64,000 nucleotides of DNA from Dioscorea cayenensis subsp. rotundata (Eukaryota > Streptophyta > Magnoliopsida > Dioscoreales > Dioscoreaceae), in assembly GCF_009730915.1 (NCBI RefSeq), contig NC_052489.1, positions 30,125,916 through 30,189,915 of the forward strand, read 5' to 3'. This document shows, piece after piece, positions 11,987 through 36,273 of the stretch (its first letter is position 1; every line of letters starts with the position of its first letter). Under the pieces are notes generated by a model. That model ran no database searches, was not told the origin of the DNA, and saw only the letters and a program-made list of their open reading frames with translations. The position numbers and the translations under genes were made by a program.

Positions 11987-13374
11987 CCTCTTTTGATTCT
12001 TTACAGAACACTTAATTAAGCTCAGGTTCTATACTTCTATGTATAGGCATGCAAAGGTGAACATATAACACTTTTTCTTTTACTATTATTTTATTTGAAT
12101 TGATATTCATTATATAGTGAAGATTTAATTAAAAAAAAAACCATGCTTAAGTTGATGGTATAGCAAGAGAAGGCAAAGATGAGATATTTCTCAAGAATCT
12201 TTTGAGATAATTGTAGCTAAATTGTTATCATTAGTAGATAATATATACAGTGTTTGAGAGCTCATCCTGTCATCCACATCTGATTCATGGCCATCAAACA
12301 TGATAGGATTCCATCTTCTAATGCTTAGAAGATCACAATACTAATGGGAGGAGAATGTCAACTATGATCAGATTAGAGGCTAGGAATTCAAAGATGATGA
12401 AATGAAATAAAAAGATGTTTACAAATTTAACTGGGACAAAGATAAGAAGATTGAAGAAAAGCTACAGAATAAGATTCTTGATGCTCTCCTTTTTTTGTTT
12501 TTTGTTAACATTTTTTTTTTTTTTATTCTTGAGAAGATGGTTTTGTGGCATGAATTCACAGCCACAAACTTCAAAACCATTTGCTCTTTTTCCTGTTGTT
12601 TTATATCAACATGTTTATCCAAAATCACAATCCAAACATTCCGTACACCGAATCGATATGCTTTTTTTCAGTCTTGATGATGATGATCCATGCATGTTGC
12701 AGGCTGGTTCCATACAGATTCCAAATGAAAAAAAAAGAAACCGATAATAATAATAAGCTATACACATTAGAAAGTGCAGGAAAAGCACCGAATCGAATCG
12801 ATGAAATATATATATATATATATATGCATTGAGATCAACTAAAACTTTCATGTACAGCTCTTGGTGAAGATCAAAAGCCAAGTTTCAAAAATTAAAAAGT
12901 TCAACAATTTATATTTTTCACTGCAATTTTCATTCATGGTCCAATTTCCCATTAATTCTTCACATCTGTCCAAATATGTATATTTCATATTTTAGCCCAC
13001 TTGATACTTACCATAGAAACACATCAAACATAGATAAGTTGGAAGCCAAAAGAAACTCCTATCCTTTTAATTTTTATACAGTGGATAAACAAAGAGTATT
13101 CATTAAAAGGGATCCATATCTTATCCAAACATGACAGGAAGGATGGTGATGTATATGTGCACCATCACAAACATATTCCCAATTGGCTAAAATCCTCAGC
13201 TAAATCTCAGACATGCATACATATATAAAATACAAGCATAATCTAAAGTCCCTTTCAAGCCAATAATCAGTGCAGAGATATTAAATTAAGCTTCTTTTGA
13301 AAGTGTATAAATAAGTGACACCCTTCAAGTCTCATGTTCATCAAGCATTTGCAAAATATATATTTCAAGTCAGG
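11987..13374. other. Spacer and glutaredoxin promoter
   Basis: AT-rich and non-coding. It includes a T-rich tract at 12490-12525, a (TA)n tract at about 12808-12826 and the proximal promoter of the glutaredoxin. Open frames here are low complexity without recognisable protein features. Confidence 0.5.
13306..13313 (+). promoter_or_regulatory. TATA box of the glutaredoxin gene
   Basis: TATAAATA lies 69 bp upstream of the ATG at 13375. Transcription starting about 30 bp downstream would leave a leader of about 40 nt, which supports 13375 as the start codon. Confidence 0.6.
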
Positions 13375-13686
13375 ATGGATAGAGTTAAAAGGTTAGCTTC
13401 ACAGAAAGCTGTGGTGATATTTAGCAAGAGTTCATGTTGCATGTGCCACACTGTGAAGTCACTCTTGGCCGATCTCGGTGTTAACCCTGCTGTTTATGAG
13501 CTTGATGAGGATCCCAAAGTCCGAGAAATGGAGAAAGCTCTTGTTAAACTCATCGGCAGGAGTCCTCCGGTCCCGGCCGTCTTTATTGGAGGGAAGCCCA
13601 TTGGAGCTACTGATAAGATCATGGCTCTCCATCTTAGTGGCAATTTAGTTCCACTGCTCAGGGATGCTGGTGCTATATGGCTGTAG
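13375..13686 (+). CDS. CC-type (class III, ROXY-like) glutaredoxin
   Basis: A single exon of 103 residues, typical of plant class III glutaredoxins, which act in nucleus and cytosol with TGA transcription factors in floral, stress and nutrient signalling. The active site CCMC is at residues 21-24 in SSCCMCHTVKSLL. The glutathione-binding segment includes GRSPPVPAVFIGGK followed by GATDKIMALH. The C-terminus has the LVPLL core, matching the L..LL motif, and ends in AIWL, a variant of the ALWL motif needed for TGA binding in ROXY proteins. The in-frame codon upstream at 13315 is GTG, so the first ATG is used. A degraded inverted paralog lies at 11727-11986. Confidence 0.95.
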   Translation: MDRVKRLASQKAVVIFSKSSCCMCHTVKSLLADLGVNPAVYELDEDPKVREMEKALVKLIGRSPPVPAVFIGGKPIGATDKIMALHLSGNLVPLLRDAGAIWL

Positions 13687-14361
13687 CCACTAATTAAGTT
13701 AAGAATATATATATATATATATATATATGTGATAACATGTGTTTTCATGCATGCTTTATCTTTATATTAATTAATAAGCTTAGTTTTAGTTCATATATAT
13801 ATATTTATATATTATCGGCAAATAAGTAGAGAGAGCTTGATGTTTTGTTGGCTTTTTAATTCCGTTATTAAGTGTATTAGCGATATTTTCATGAAATAAA
13901 AGTTTGATCATCATGATCATGATCATTATCATCTTCTTGTTCTTGTTCTTGTTGTTGTTCTCGTTGTTATTCTGTGATATATATTTGATGTGATTAAAAC
14001 TGAAAGGAGGAAACAAAAGGAATTGGGTCCTTTATATCCAAATGAATGCATGGTGAGATCCAACGTCAGCAAATTCAAATGGAGGAAATTTCTCAGCCAT
14101 GCATGTACAAAGCTGTACTTTGGAACATTTTTGCATCCTCTCTCTCTCTTTCTCTTTCTCTTTCTCTTCTTCTTTCTCTCTCAATTTATGTATTTCCATT
14201 GTCACAATAGCGCATATATTCCCTTCTTATCCAATATTATAAGGAGACACATATCTACTTCTTATCAGGTCCTCACCATTCTCCCTCCACTCTAACCCTG
14301 CTTTAATATTTTGGCCCACTGCATTAGTGTGCTTGTCAAGCCTATATGACTCTTCTCATAT

Positions 14362-14396
<35 letters not shown>

Positions 14397-14972
14397 AGAT
14401 CAATATATATATACATATACATATATATATGAGTGTATGTAATATGTGTGATGTTCTTCGATTCATTTTGTTTTTATTTTTAAAATGAGGAATTTGAATG
14501 GTGTGCATGTATATATTGATAATTGTATAGGTATGTAATTACATGAGGTTCAGATTCATAGGCTAGAAAACTAGCTAGGAGGGAATGAAAAGAAGAATAT
14601 GAAGAGAATAAGGTGAGAAAGCTTGAGTGATCCAAAGAGAACTCTTCTCTTGATTCCTCTTCCTAATTTTCCATTTGTTTCTTCAATCAAACCTCCTCCT
14701 TGGTTTTTTTCTCCCTTATTTTTATTTTTATTTTTATTTATTCATAAATTCTTTTTCTTCTGTATGAACTATATATTTAAGTAATTTATATCATCTTATA
14801 AATACAGAGTTTATATATACAATTAATATTGGCTTATACTAATTCCTCATAGACAGTGATTGAATAGAGGATAGAAAAGGGGTGCTTGGTGGTGGTTCTC
14901 AAATCTTTGTAAGGAATATTTCAAATGTTGAAAGTATTTGTTGGTTATATAAAATGAATGTTTGATAGTTTT

Positions 14973-14978
14973 CATACA

Positions 14979-15039
<61 letters not shown>
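14973..15039. repeat. Compound microsatellite (CATA)n(TA)n
   Basis: About eight CATA units run directly into about 16 TA units, read by eye. It is likely polymorphic. Confidence 0.95.
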
Positions 15040-15041
<2 letters not shown>

Positions 15042-15177
15042 ATTTTAGTTGATTGTAAAAGCAATTTATTTTTGTATATATTTAATAACTTACTTGGCAT
15101 GATTAATAATTGTGTCAAAAACTTAAATAGGAACACAGGACAATTAATTACTCGTTGATAAAAACTTATTTAATTTT

Positions 15178-16440
15178 ACATGATAAGTGAAGAGTATAAA
15201 TGTTCATGAACAGGAAATTCCTATAAATTTTGACACATTCACTATATACCACAAATACAAAAATAATGGCATCATGGTCGATTAAATTTATAATTAATTT
15301 AAACATTTAAAATTTAAATTGATGTTAAAATAACAAAAAAATATATTATAAGGTGACAACACAGGTTGATCAAGAAAACAAATTATTTGGATTAATATAT
15401 ATATATTTATATAGAGGAACCTACTATACTAACTATAGGTGATTAATTAATTGTGTCAAAAACTTAAACAAGAAATTTCAGGCTTCCTCACATGCTGTTG
15501 GGCTATTTCATACTAGTTTAATAAATGGATTTAATGAGTTAGGATAGTTTGTACTAGTTTTTCTAAAAAAACCGAAGCTACCAAAAAAATTTTAAAAGGA
15601 AAGCTGCAGTTGCGAGCACAAATCTTCAAGCCAATAAAAGCAATCGTAGCTTTGTGAAAAGAAAGAAAGCTGAGGGTTTAGACGGCTGAAAGTAGTTAAA
15701 GAGTCTGTAAGAGTGTTTGAATGATTATAGTCAATAATTTTTAGAGAAAGATTGGGGAAGCGATTGAGACGGTCTTGCATCAGTTTAATAAATGGATTTA
15801 TTGAGTTAGGATAGTTTGTTATGTTTTGGGTTATTAGAATGGATAAGCGAATAATTATTTGCTCATTTCTCTCTCTCTCAATCTCCCTCAAACCTCCTCT
15901 CTTTATCTCCTCTTCTTTATCTTGTTTCTTCCATTTTTTATGAATAAAAACAATACTTGAACATGGATATACAGTATATGTACAATATGAGAATAGTATA
16001 AAAATCCCAGATGAACAGTATAGTGAACAGTACTGTTGGGGGAGAGATTTGAACTCATGATCTCCCCCTTACACTTTGATGTCATACCATTGGGCTATCC
16101 AATGGTTGACATATCTAACTATTATAAACATAATAAAATATATTTACATGTTCATTCTTTGGGTGTATTATAACAGCTTGAGGATTTAATCGAAGATGAT
16201 CACTCCACTAATCTCTAAATGCACTTTTTTTTTCTTATTTTGTCTGTTAAATAATTGGTATTATTTCTCCGCATCTATCTTGACGTACTTAATTTATGTG
16301 GTTTTATTTAATTTTGTGTGATAATTAAGGGTATAAATGTTCATGAATAATAAATTTCTATGAGTATTGAAAACTTCATTACATACCCCGAATATAAAAT
16401 AATGGCATCATGGTAGTTTTTTCCAAAAAAAAAAACTATA
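15178..16440 (+). repeat. Dispersed direct repeat pair (15178-15300 and 16313-16440)
   Basis: Both copies share TATAAATGTTCATGAA, then a degenerate middle, then AATAATGGCATCATGGT. The copies are about 1.1 kb apart and clearly diverged. They could be remnants of a short non-autonomous element; I see no terminal repeats. Confidence 0.55.
15950..16105 (-). mobile_element. tRNA-derived SINE
   Basis: Read on the minus strand, TAGCCCAATGG (16097-16087) fits the pol III A box and GAGTTCAAATC (16056-16046) fits the B box, spaced as in a tRNA gene. Between them there is no proper anticodon arm for a functional tRNA. Downstream comes a non-tRNA body with the words GTACTGTTCAC and ACTGTTCATC. The 3' end is not sharply defined and I did not find target-site duplications. 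Confidence 0.6.
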
Positions 16441-17669
16441 ATTAATTAAACTTTTAAATTTTAAAATAATATCATTTCAAATGCATAGTATATTTAAATT
16501 TCAGCAAATTATACATACCATATTGAATGCGTAATTGAATTTAACATTGTCATGGCATGAATATGTTTGCTTAATTATTAAATACAAAACACACAAATAT
16601 ATTAAATCAATATTCATTATGTCATGTTTAATTATCCATGTCACAATTTTGCAAATTTTAGGTAAATGCTATTAATTATAATATTCACCCGAATTTTTAT
16701 ATAATTTTGTTTAAATTGACATTTTCCCCAACCATACTGTCCATACATATAAAATTATAACAAAAGTGGCATTAAATAAAAAACAAGGTGAATGGTATAT
16801 AACACAAAGGTGATAAAAAAAATTATTTATGATATTATTTCAAAATTTCAAAATTTCAAAATAAAAAATCACGACTATGCATAGAGAGAAACAAAATCAA
16901 AATAAAATAAATAATAAGATAAAAAAATATAAATAAATATAAATAAATTAAGTAGATTACGTAGAAGATACAAAAGTCCAAATTTCAAATGAACAAATTT
17001 AAACTCGAAAAAAATCCTTTTTTAATTATCGTAGAATGAGAAGTAAAGGGATTGATCAATACCAACTCTGATCAAAATTATTGATAGTTGTATGTCAGAT
17101 GTTGTGCCCCTACTTATAAAATAGTTGTATGTCAGATGTTGTGCCCCTATTTATAAATAGTGGAGTTTAATACTACAGTTTTCACCGCTCATGAGTTATC
17201 ACCCATGTTCTCATTTTACATGGTAAATAAAAAACTCAGTGCTAAAAGACCAACAGACTCTTAGTTTAAAAAAAAATTAAATTAAATTATAAATTAAATC
17301 CAACAATGAAATTTTTTTAAATAAAATATTATACTAATAAATCTCTTAAAAATTTCTGAAATATCTTCATCGCCCAATTTTTCCCCCCGAATCTCAAAGC
17401 AAAGACTTACTATAAAAGAAAAGCCAAGAAAAAGACAAAACAGCGCAACCACCTCAAACATTTGGCGCGCTATTTTCGCGTGTTTGTGCACACGTGTGCT
17501 GGGCACGTGTGCGCATTCGAAGCCCCCTCTTCGTTTTTATATCACCGACTTGCATTCTTTCTTCTTCTGTTTTCCATTTCATCACTCTCTCTCTCTCTTT
17601 TGCTCTCTCTTGCTCTCTCTTGCTCTCTTGCTCTGGTTTTTTGGTTTTTGGGTTTGAAATCTAGGATTC

Positions 17670-29577
<11,908 letters not shown>

Positions 29578-30475
29578 TTGAATGATGTTGTACCACCCTT
29601 CCATTGTTCAATGCCATGCTTTTCATAAATTTAGAGGGTAAGTTGTCCTAGCAAGGGCACTTGATTCTGCATTTTTGTGTTCAGACAGCAGCTATTTATA
29701 TTAGAACCAGATTACCTTGTGGTCTATCCTGGCATTATAGTGATAATTTGCAGTCTCTTCATCTTGGCACATGTTTTTGGGGAGCATATTTTTGTGTGTG
29801 AACTTCGTAGAACCATCTACATTTAAATGTTTCCATTTGAAACCATATTTCCTGAGGCCTATATTAACCTTTTAGCAAGGTGCTCTTTCTTCTAAAAATA
29901 AAATGTTTATGATGACCAATTGAATGAATGATTAATTTTTCTCTTTAGAAGTTCTATATTCTCATTCCATTATTTTGGTCAACTTCTAAATTTGCATCTC
30001 ATTATATAGAAATTAGTTGATTTCTTTCACTACTTTAGTTATTAATTTGCAACTATGGTCATTTTGTTTTTGTTCACACTTTTAGATATTGTAATTTTTT
30101 TTTGGGATATGCAATTTTTAATAAATTTGATGTGTGTTATTTCAGGGACTTCAAAAGAGATGATCGAATGAAGTTGTACAGCCTTCCATTGTTCAATACC
30201 ATGTTTTTCTTGGAAAAAAAAAAGACCAATCAAATATAAGTTGTCATAGCAAGGGCACTTAGTTCTGCATTTTTGTGTTCCTTATTATGTATGTGAAGTA
30301 GAGAGCAACTGATTTATATTAGAACTAGACTTTACAGCGATGTAATTTGCAATCAGTCCATGGTACCATTTGTTATTTGGGAGTATGTTGTTGTAGGTTT
30401 ACTTCATGGGACCATCTTTAAGTATTTCCATTTGACCTGTGTTCTGTGTTAGCCTTGAAGCATTGTTAGGTGGTT

Positions 30476-31084
30476 GCATTGCTTGCCCTTTCACAGGAGA
30501 TTGATCAATGATCACAATTATAGATTTTGTCTTAAACAGAAAAATGCTCACTAGATATTATTAATGAGTGACAAGGCACCAGGGTAGTCTAGTGGCATTG
30601 TCATGAGGTAGTGATGAACAAGGTCAATATTATTTGTTGTAACTATTATAATAGTACTGTAGTGGTATTGTAGCAGTATTACTTATCACTATTTTAGTTT
30701 TAAGTATTGTTTATGATATTGTTTAAATAAGTCCAATGGGTTCTTTATGGTAGATGTCCCATAAATGTCCTATTTTTCCCTTTAAAGATTACATATTATG
30801 AGATTTATTAGTTTGATTTAGTTCTTGTGTGCACGTGACATGATTTTTATTATCCAGTGTAACATTTGGTTAGGTTAATAAATTCTTAGATCTGTAATTG
30901 GCACATCGTCAAATGGACTGACAATCTTTAGTGGGTTGTGTTTGTCATCTTTGAAAATGTATATATTGTTAATGAGCCGGAAATGCTTCACAATTAAATA
31001 AGAGCATGATGTTTATCACTGAAGAACTTCAGGTAACCTTTGAACTCAAGATGATTCCTTTGTTTAGACTTTAATAAACCTTAT
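30476..31084. other. Spacer downstream of ISWI
   Basis: AT-rich; no gene or repeat recognised apart from the neighbouring LINE remnant. Confidence 0.45.
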
Positions 31085-31438
31085 TACAAGGAGTGCTCTA
31101 AACGATCTCTAAATACTACCATTACAATCTTTACTGATGCCTCATGGTGCTATAGATCTTATCATTCCGGCTTGGGTTTCATTATCATTGCTAATTTAAG
31201 TTCAATTTTGGTAGCAGATTTTATGGGAGCCATGTATGATATTCCAATTATTGTTGAATTTGTTGTCTGTCAATCTAGCCCTTCAAATCTGCACATAACC
31301 ACTAAATTTATTAATTTGAAACATAATATGAGCAATTTCTCCAATTTGCACATCAAACACATCTCTTGGGAGGACAATGACATTGCTATTAAGGCCTTGA
31401 CGGAGCCACCCTCTACTATTAAGGCCTTAACCGACTAA
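31085..31438 (+). mobile_element. LINE remnant: RNase H domain
   Basis: The frame reads TIFTDASWCYRSYHSGLGF, then ILVADFMGA, and further on HIKHISWEDNDIAIKAL. The first matches the FTDASW start of the RNase H domain found in plant LINE ORF2 proteins, and the second matches its REDNDIADALA end. The middle is diverged and shortened. No reverse transcriptase or 3' tail is next to it, so this is an old fragment. It lies about 300 bp upstream of the next gene. Confidence 0.65.
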
Positions 31439-31670
31439 ACTGGCTCGAAGACATTTGGAGAAGGAAAAATTTTAGTTTTTAATTCATGATTTGTGTTCCT
31501 TCGTTTTAACATAAACAATATTTAATAACAGTTTAAAAAATTATTTATATATTAAATAAAAAAAAACACACATATACACACACACAAACCAAGAAGCACT
31601 TAACAAGTGGACACCACTGTTGTTTATTTGGATTTTTTTTTTACAAAATTCAGAAAATTCAGAAAATAAA

Positions 31671-31715
31671 AGAAGAAGAAGAAGAAGAAGAAGAAGAAGA
31701 AGAAGAAGAAGAAGA
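31671..31715 (+). repeat. (GAA)n microsatellite in a 5' UTR
   Basis: About 15 GAA units end about 30 bp before the ATG at 31747, so they probably lie in the transcript leader. Confidence 0.9.
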
Positions 31716-31746
31716 GTTGGATGAGATATTTTTGAGGCAGAGGAGG

Positions 31747-34700
31747 ATGGCTTCTTCTGCCCTAATCTCCACAACGACGTTAAGCTTGCCTCCCAAACCC
31801 CTCGTTCCCCATCTCCGCTCCCCTCACTCTTCTCGCTTTCTATGGAATAACCAACCTCTTCGTTGCCGCGTCTTCATGGCACTCTCAGCCCAGCCCTCCT
31901 CCACTCCGCCTCTCGGTCAGTAGCCTTTTCTTCTACGTTTCACTCAATGCCTTCTTGTTTCAACCCCATTTTGTTTCGATGTTATTCTTTTGAAGAAAAA
32001 TTCAGATCTATGTAGCGGAATGGTGTGAGAGAATTTGCTTGTTTTTCTTCACCCCCCAAAAAACAAGATTTTGGTTTGTGTGTTGAAATTGTTTGGCACA
32101 AATCAAGGGTTTCGTTATTGCTGTTTTTCTTGAGTTTTTTTTATTCGCAAGTTTTAAGGATCCTATGCTCCTTGTTTATTGCATGAATCAACAAAGAATT
32201 TAATGAATAATGTGGTGATTTTCCTTTTTTTAAAAAAAAAAAAAAATTAGATGATTGTAGTATTTGCTAGTCGGAAGCTGTCTCGGTTGGGCAATGTCCA
32301 ATGAATCTTCTTGATGTCAATTATTGTTTAATCTGGTGTGTTAGTGTTTTCCTTTTAGGTTTACATATGTATATATATCTTTCAAACATACTGCAAATCA
32401 GCTTTTTGTTGAGAATTGCACTCGAAATGACTGTTTTTATTTCAATTCATGCAGAGAGTTCTGTTGGCACAGGACAAGAAATAACATCAGTTGATGTTGT
32501 TGGGCAAAATGATTTATTGATAGTAGGTCCAGGTGTACTTGGTCGCATGGTTGCTGAACAATGGCAGCAGGTATTCTTCAAATAAATTCAAACAGTATTG
32601 TGTCATTCGTTTGTTATTGCAATTGCATCAATCTTGTTCTTTTCTTTTCTTATTTTTTGAGGATTTTCAAGAAGAATAGTGCTAGTTTTTATTGTTCAAT
32701 TGATTTAGTTTGATATGGATGGCGTTTTGGGGAATTGTTCTTTTGCAAACTTCTTTTGTCTTCCTTCTCTTTCTCTGAACCCCAATATGGAAGACAATGT
32801 TAGAGCATCAGAACTTTATAATTGTGCTGAATGCCCTAGGTTGAACATTTCATTCCTATACCTTGAAATAATATTCGGTTATTCACAAGGCAGTCTCATA
32901 AACAAGATCAACAAACACCACGTACGTGATTCGTGTTCTGTGATGAGTGGTAACTGCTGTTATTTTGTTTCCATTTTTTTTAAGTGAATAATGTAGTATG
33001 AAACATGCCTTAATGTTTCAAATTTTAGGCTATAATGGTCCTTTAAACTTTGATTGGAGCCATGCAGAAATCCTGTTGAGATATATAACCAAATTTCATT
33101 AGATTTGGATATCAAATTTCTAGAGTATAATACAAACCAATTAACATTTTCTAAGACTTTGAATAAGCGGGAAACTTTTCCAGAGATTATTGTGAATATG
33201 CTAACAGGAACATCCAGGTTGCCGAATATATGGGCAGACCATGACTGCAGACCATCATGATGAATTGATGAAAGCTGGCATTAACCCTTCACTTAGAGGC
33301 TCAAAGTTCACCCATAAATTGCCTAACATCATTTTTTGTGCTCCGCCGTCTCTTACACCGGATTACCCTGGTGATGTGAGGTAACTATTTTGAGTAGCAT
33401 TCAGAAATCAAAATTTCCATTTCACCATCTAAGAATCAATCGAATCTAATGCCAAAACAAGGTACAATTATGTTTGAAATTAATTTTGATATGCAAGAAC
33501 AATTTAGTGGATATTGGCACATAAATTAATTGAGTGGTTAATATGACTTTTTTGGCTGTAGACAAGATCGTGATCCTTCTTCAATATTGTCAATCAATTC
33601 AAGTGATGTATTTTGTTTTTCCATTCCAGCCTGAAAACTTGAACAGTGATGTATTCTATTATTAGCTGTTATTTATCTTTTATGTGCAGAAAATATTTGA
33701 TTTAAATGCTTTGATCATATTTGAAATATGCATTTCGTGATCCTGGAAATATCAAACTCATTGGTGGTTTGTTGGATTACCATAATGTGCAGATTAGCAG
33801 CATCAAATTGGAGTGGTGAAGGTTGTTTCTTATTCACATCAAGCACTGCGCTTTATGATTGCAGTGATAATGGAATATGCAATGAGGTGTTAAACTTAAT
33901 ATAAACACATAGCTTACTTTTAGCATTTTTGTTTTGTAAATGTCTCTTGATTGGATTGTTCTTTCTTATACCAATTCAATCACAGGCTTTTTATATATTG
34001 CATATCATGAAGGATTTACTGAGACCAGAGCAGAATTCATGACTGTGCTTATTAACATCCAATTTGATGTACCTTTTCCATTTCTGTTCCTTATCTTGCA
34101 TATGACCATTTTCTTTTTTGTCATTATGTTATATATGTTGTGAATTATTGGACTTTTGATTATGTGATCCACAGAATACTCCAACAGTGCCTCTTGGTAG
34201 AAATCCTCGGACAGATATCCTTCTCAAGGCAGAAGATGTAGTTCTGGAGGTTGGAGGTTGTGTTCTAAGACTTGCGGGGCTCTATATATCCTTTCCTTTA
34301 GTGAGGTTGTTAAAGTAGTGATTTGTGGCTCAAATTGTAGGATATAGGAGAAAAGCTATCAACAAATGAAATTGGTGTTGGTTAGTATTTTCTTGACTTA
34401 TTGTACAAATCAGATAGAGGTGCCCATGTTTTCTGTCTGAATAAAGTAACTGTTGATAGTCGTGCAGATCATATAATCTATCTCATTCATTATGAGGTTT
34501 GAACTCCTTTTATTTATTTTTTTATTTTTTGAATCAGAATACATACCTCTAAGGCAAACTAGTTTTATTCTTGTGGTAACTGTGAATGCATTCAACCTTC
34601 CTTATTCATTCCATCTCTATGATAACTTTGGACTGTTATTGTACATTGTGGCTTTTGTATGATTTCTCTATTTGTTAGGATCTATGCTTCTGTTTTTTAG

Positions 34701-36273
34701 TGGGTTATTGTTCAAAGTGTAGAATAAATGATAAAAGCTGTCATCAAATGAAATTGGTGTTGGTTACTATTTTTCTTGACTATTTGCACAAATCAGATAG
34801 AGGTGCTCATGCTTTCTGGCTGAATAAAGGAACTGTTGAAAGTCGTCCTGATCATATAATCAATCTCATTCATTATGAGGTCTGAACTCTTTTTATTTAT
34901 TTTTATTAGAATGAGAATGCCTAAAAGGCAAGCTAATTTTATTCTTGCATTAACAGTGACACATTCATCCTTCTTTGTTCATTCCATCTGTGTGATACCT
35001 TTGGAGTGTTAATGTAAATGTGGCTTTTTATGATTGCTCCTTTTGTCAGGATTTATGTTTATGTTATCCATGCTATACAAGCAAGAAAGTATGGCAACCA
35101 ACTGCCCCATGTTGCATTTTTTATTTATTCATCTATTTTATTCTGATGATATCGCAATATATTGTAAAACAGTTTATGATGCAATAAAATTTTCTTTTAC
35201 AGCATTTTCTTTGCAATCTACTTTAAAATTCCATGAAAACTTTTTTAGATTGTGCCAACTCAATCAGCTTTGATAGCCCAATAGTGGAGATGTCACACAT
35301 GGAAGTTCATATTTTTTCTTCTAGGGCGTATCATGGATGATAATCTGATACTTTTGTTTATGAACTAATTATTTACTCTGGACTATAATCAGGTAGATAA
35401 ACTGTCAGTTCTGGCAACTTAACATTTTGATTTGTAGATTAACCATCACTGTGCATTCAAAACGGTGAAGTTTTATATGTATTATTGATCAATTCTCTAT
35501 ATGTTGGGAAGAGCCTCTTTGTGCTTTGATTTATGCTTGTGGTAGTCATTCATATTAATACTATGCCTTTTTTCATTGGCTCATTCACTATGATGTACAT
35601 TAATGTAAGATTTCCTGTCAGTGAATAATCCAATGCATGTGCTTTTGTCCAACAGCAATGTATGTGAGTGGCAAGAATGGACCGAGAATGATACATTGTT
35701 GATGTTATTGCTATTCTAAGTTTTCTCACTATCATTTGAGCTCTTGTTTTTGAATCTGTGTGATAGGATGCCGCATTGCTTGCAGTTGCAATAATGAAGA
35801 AAAAACTCCGGAGTCAAGTTTTTCTGGGCTGTGATAATCACCCTTTATCCAGGTTTATTTCCTTTAATCGTTCAAACCATTGGCATGTTCTACATTCAAC
35901 TGATCATTATCTGAGAACCATAATGTAGTACAAATCATATTTTGCCAAGTTGTACCAGTGCTTGTACTGCCATCAGATGGCCAAGTTAATTCACATCTTC
36001 TGTTTTTGGCTTAACATTCTCGCAGGCAAGATCTAATGGATGCTGTGAATCAAAGCGGCAAGTTTAGCAAGAAGTTCATGGGTTTTACAGGCAAACTCTT
36101 TGATTTTTCTCATTAAATTTCCATGAAAAAAGAAGCAGGAGTTTCATTTCCTCTGATTTACAGGTTCTGATGGTCCACTGGGAAAGAGGATGTATAACTC
36201 GAAGACCCGTGCTGAAATCGGTTGGCAGCCCAAGTACCCTAGATTTCGTCAGTTCCTTGGATTAACAGATTGA
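31747..36273 (+). CDS. Plastid-targeted NAD(P)-binding Rossmann-fold protein
   Basis: Nine exons if one copy of the duplicated exon is used: 31747-31915, 32455-32570, 33208-33380, 33793-33886, 34175-34285, 34790-34879 (or 34407-34496), 35767-35852, 36026-36090 and 36164-36273, giving 337 residues. The first 55 residues are rich in Ser, Pro and Arg and look like a chloroplast transit peptide. The dinucleotide-binding loop is LLIVGPGVLGRMVAE. Later blocks, IIFCAPPS, FLFTSSTALYD and LRLAGLY followed by RGAH, resemble extended SDR/YeeZ-like proteins, a plant and cyanobacterial family whose substrate I cannot name. The intron after exon 5 is U12-type AT-AC and has two alternative acceptor exons. 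The last intron starts with GC (ACAG|GCAAAC at 36091). I prefer the second exon copy because it keeps more family-like residues. Confidence 0.88.
34314..35060 (+). repeat. 383-bp tandem duplication carrying a coding exon
   Basis: Two copies, about 34314-34696 and 34697-35060. Each holds AATGAAATTGGTGTTGGTTA, the branch site TTTTCTTGAC, an AC acceptor, the 90-bp exon (34407-34496 and 34790-34879) and a GT donor. The exon copies differ at 8 of 90 bases and 6 of 30 residues. Similarity continues downstream (TTTTATTCTTG, CATTCCATCT, GTGGCTTTT). Confidence 0.95.

Larger units (their letters stand above)
13687..17669. other. AT-rich spacer with microsatellites, repeats and a SINE
   Basis: Almost 4 kb without a gene. 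It contains (TA)n tracts near 13706-13728 and 14376-14420, a (CATA)n(TA)n tract, a dispersed repeat pair and a tRNA-derived SINE (separate entries). A 37-bp period tandem pair lies at 17085-17158 (core GTATGTCAGATGTTGTGC). TC-rich sequence at 17585-17635 just before the ISWI start is probably its 5' UTR. Open frames here look like chance. Confidence 0.6.

Noticed and set aside
13315-13374. Extended N-terminus of the glutaredoxin
   Set aside because: The upstream in-frame start would be GTG and lies only 2 bp after the TATA box, before any likely transcription start.
34217-34226. Second ATATCCTT string, in exon 5 of the NAD(P)-binding gene
   Set aside because: It lies within conserved coding sequence (TDILLKAED); splicing there would remove conserved residues, so it is coincidence.
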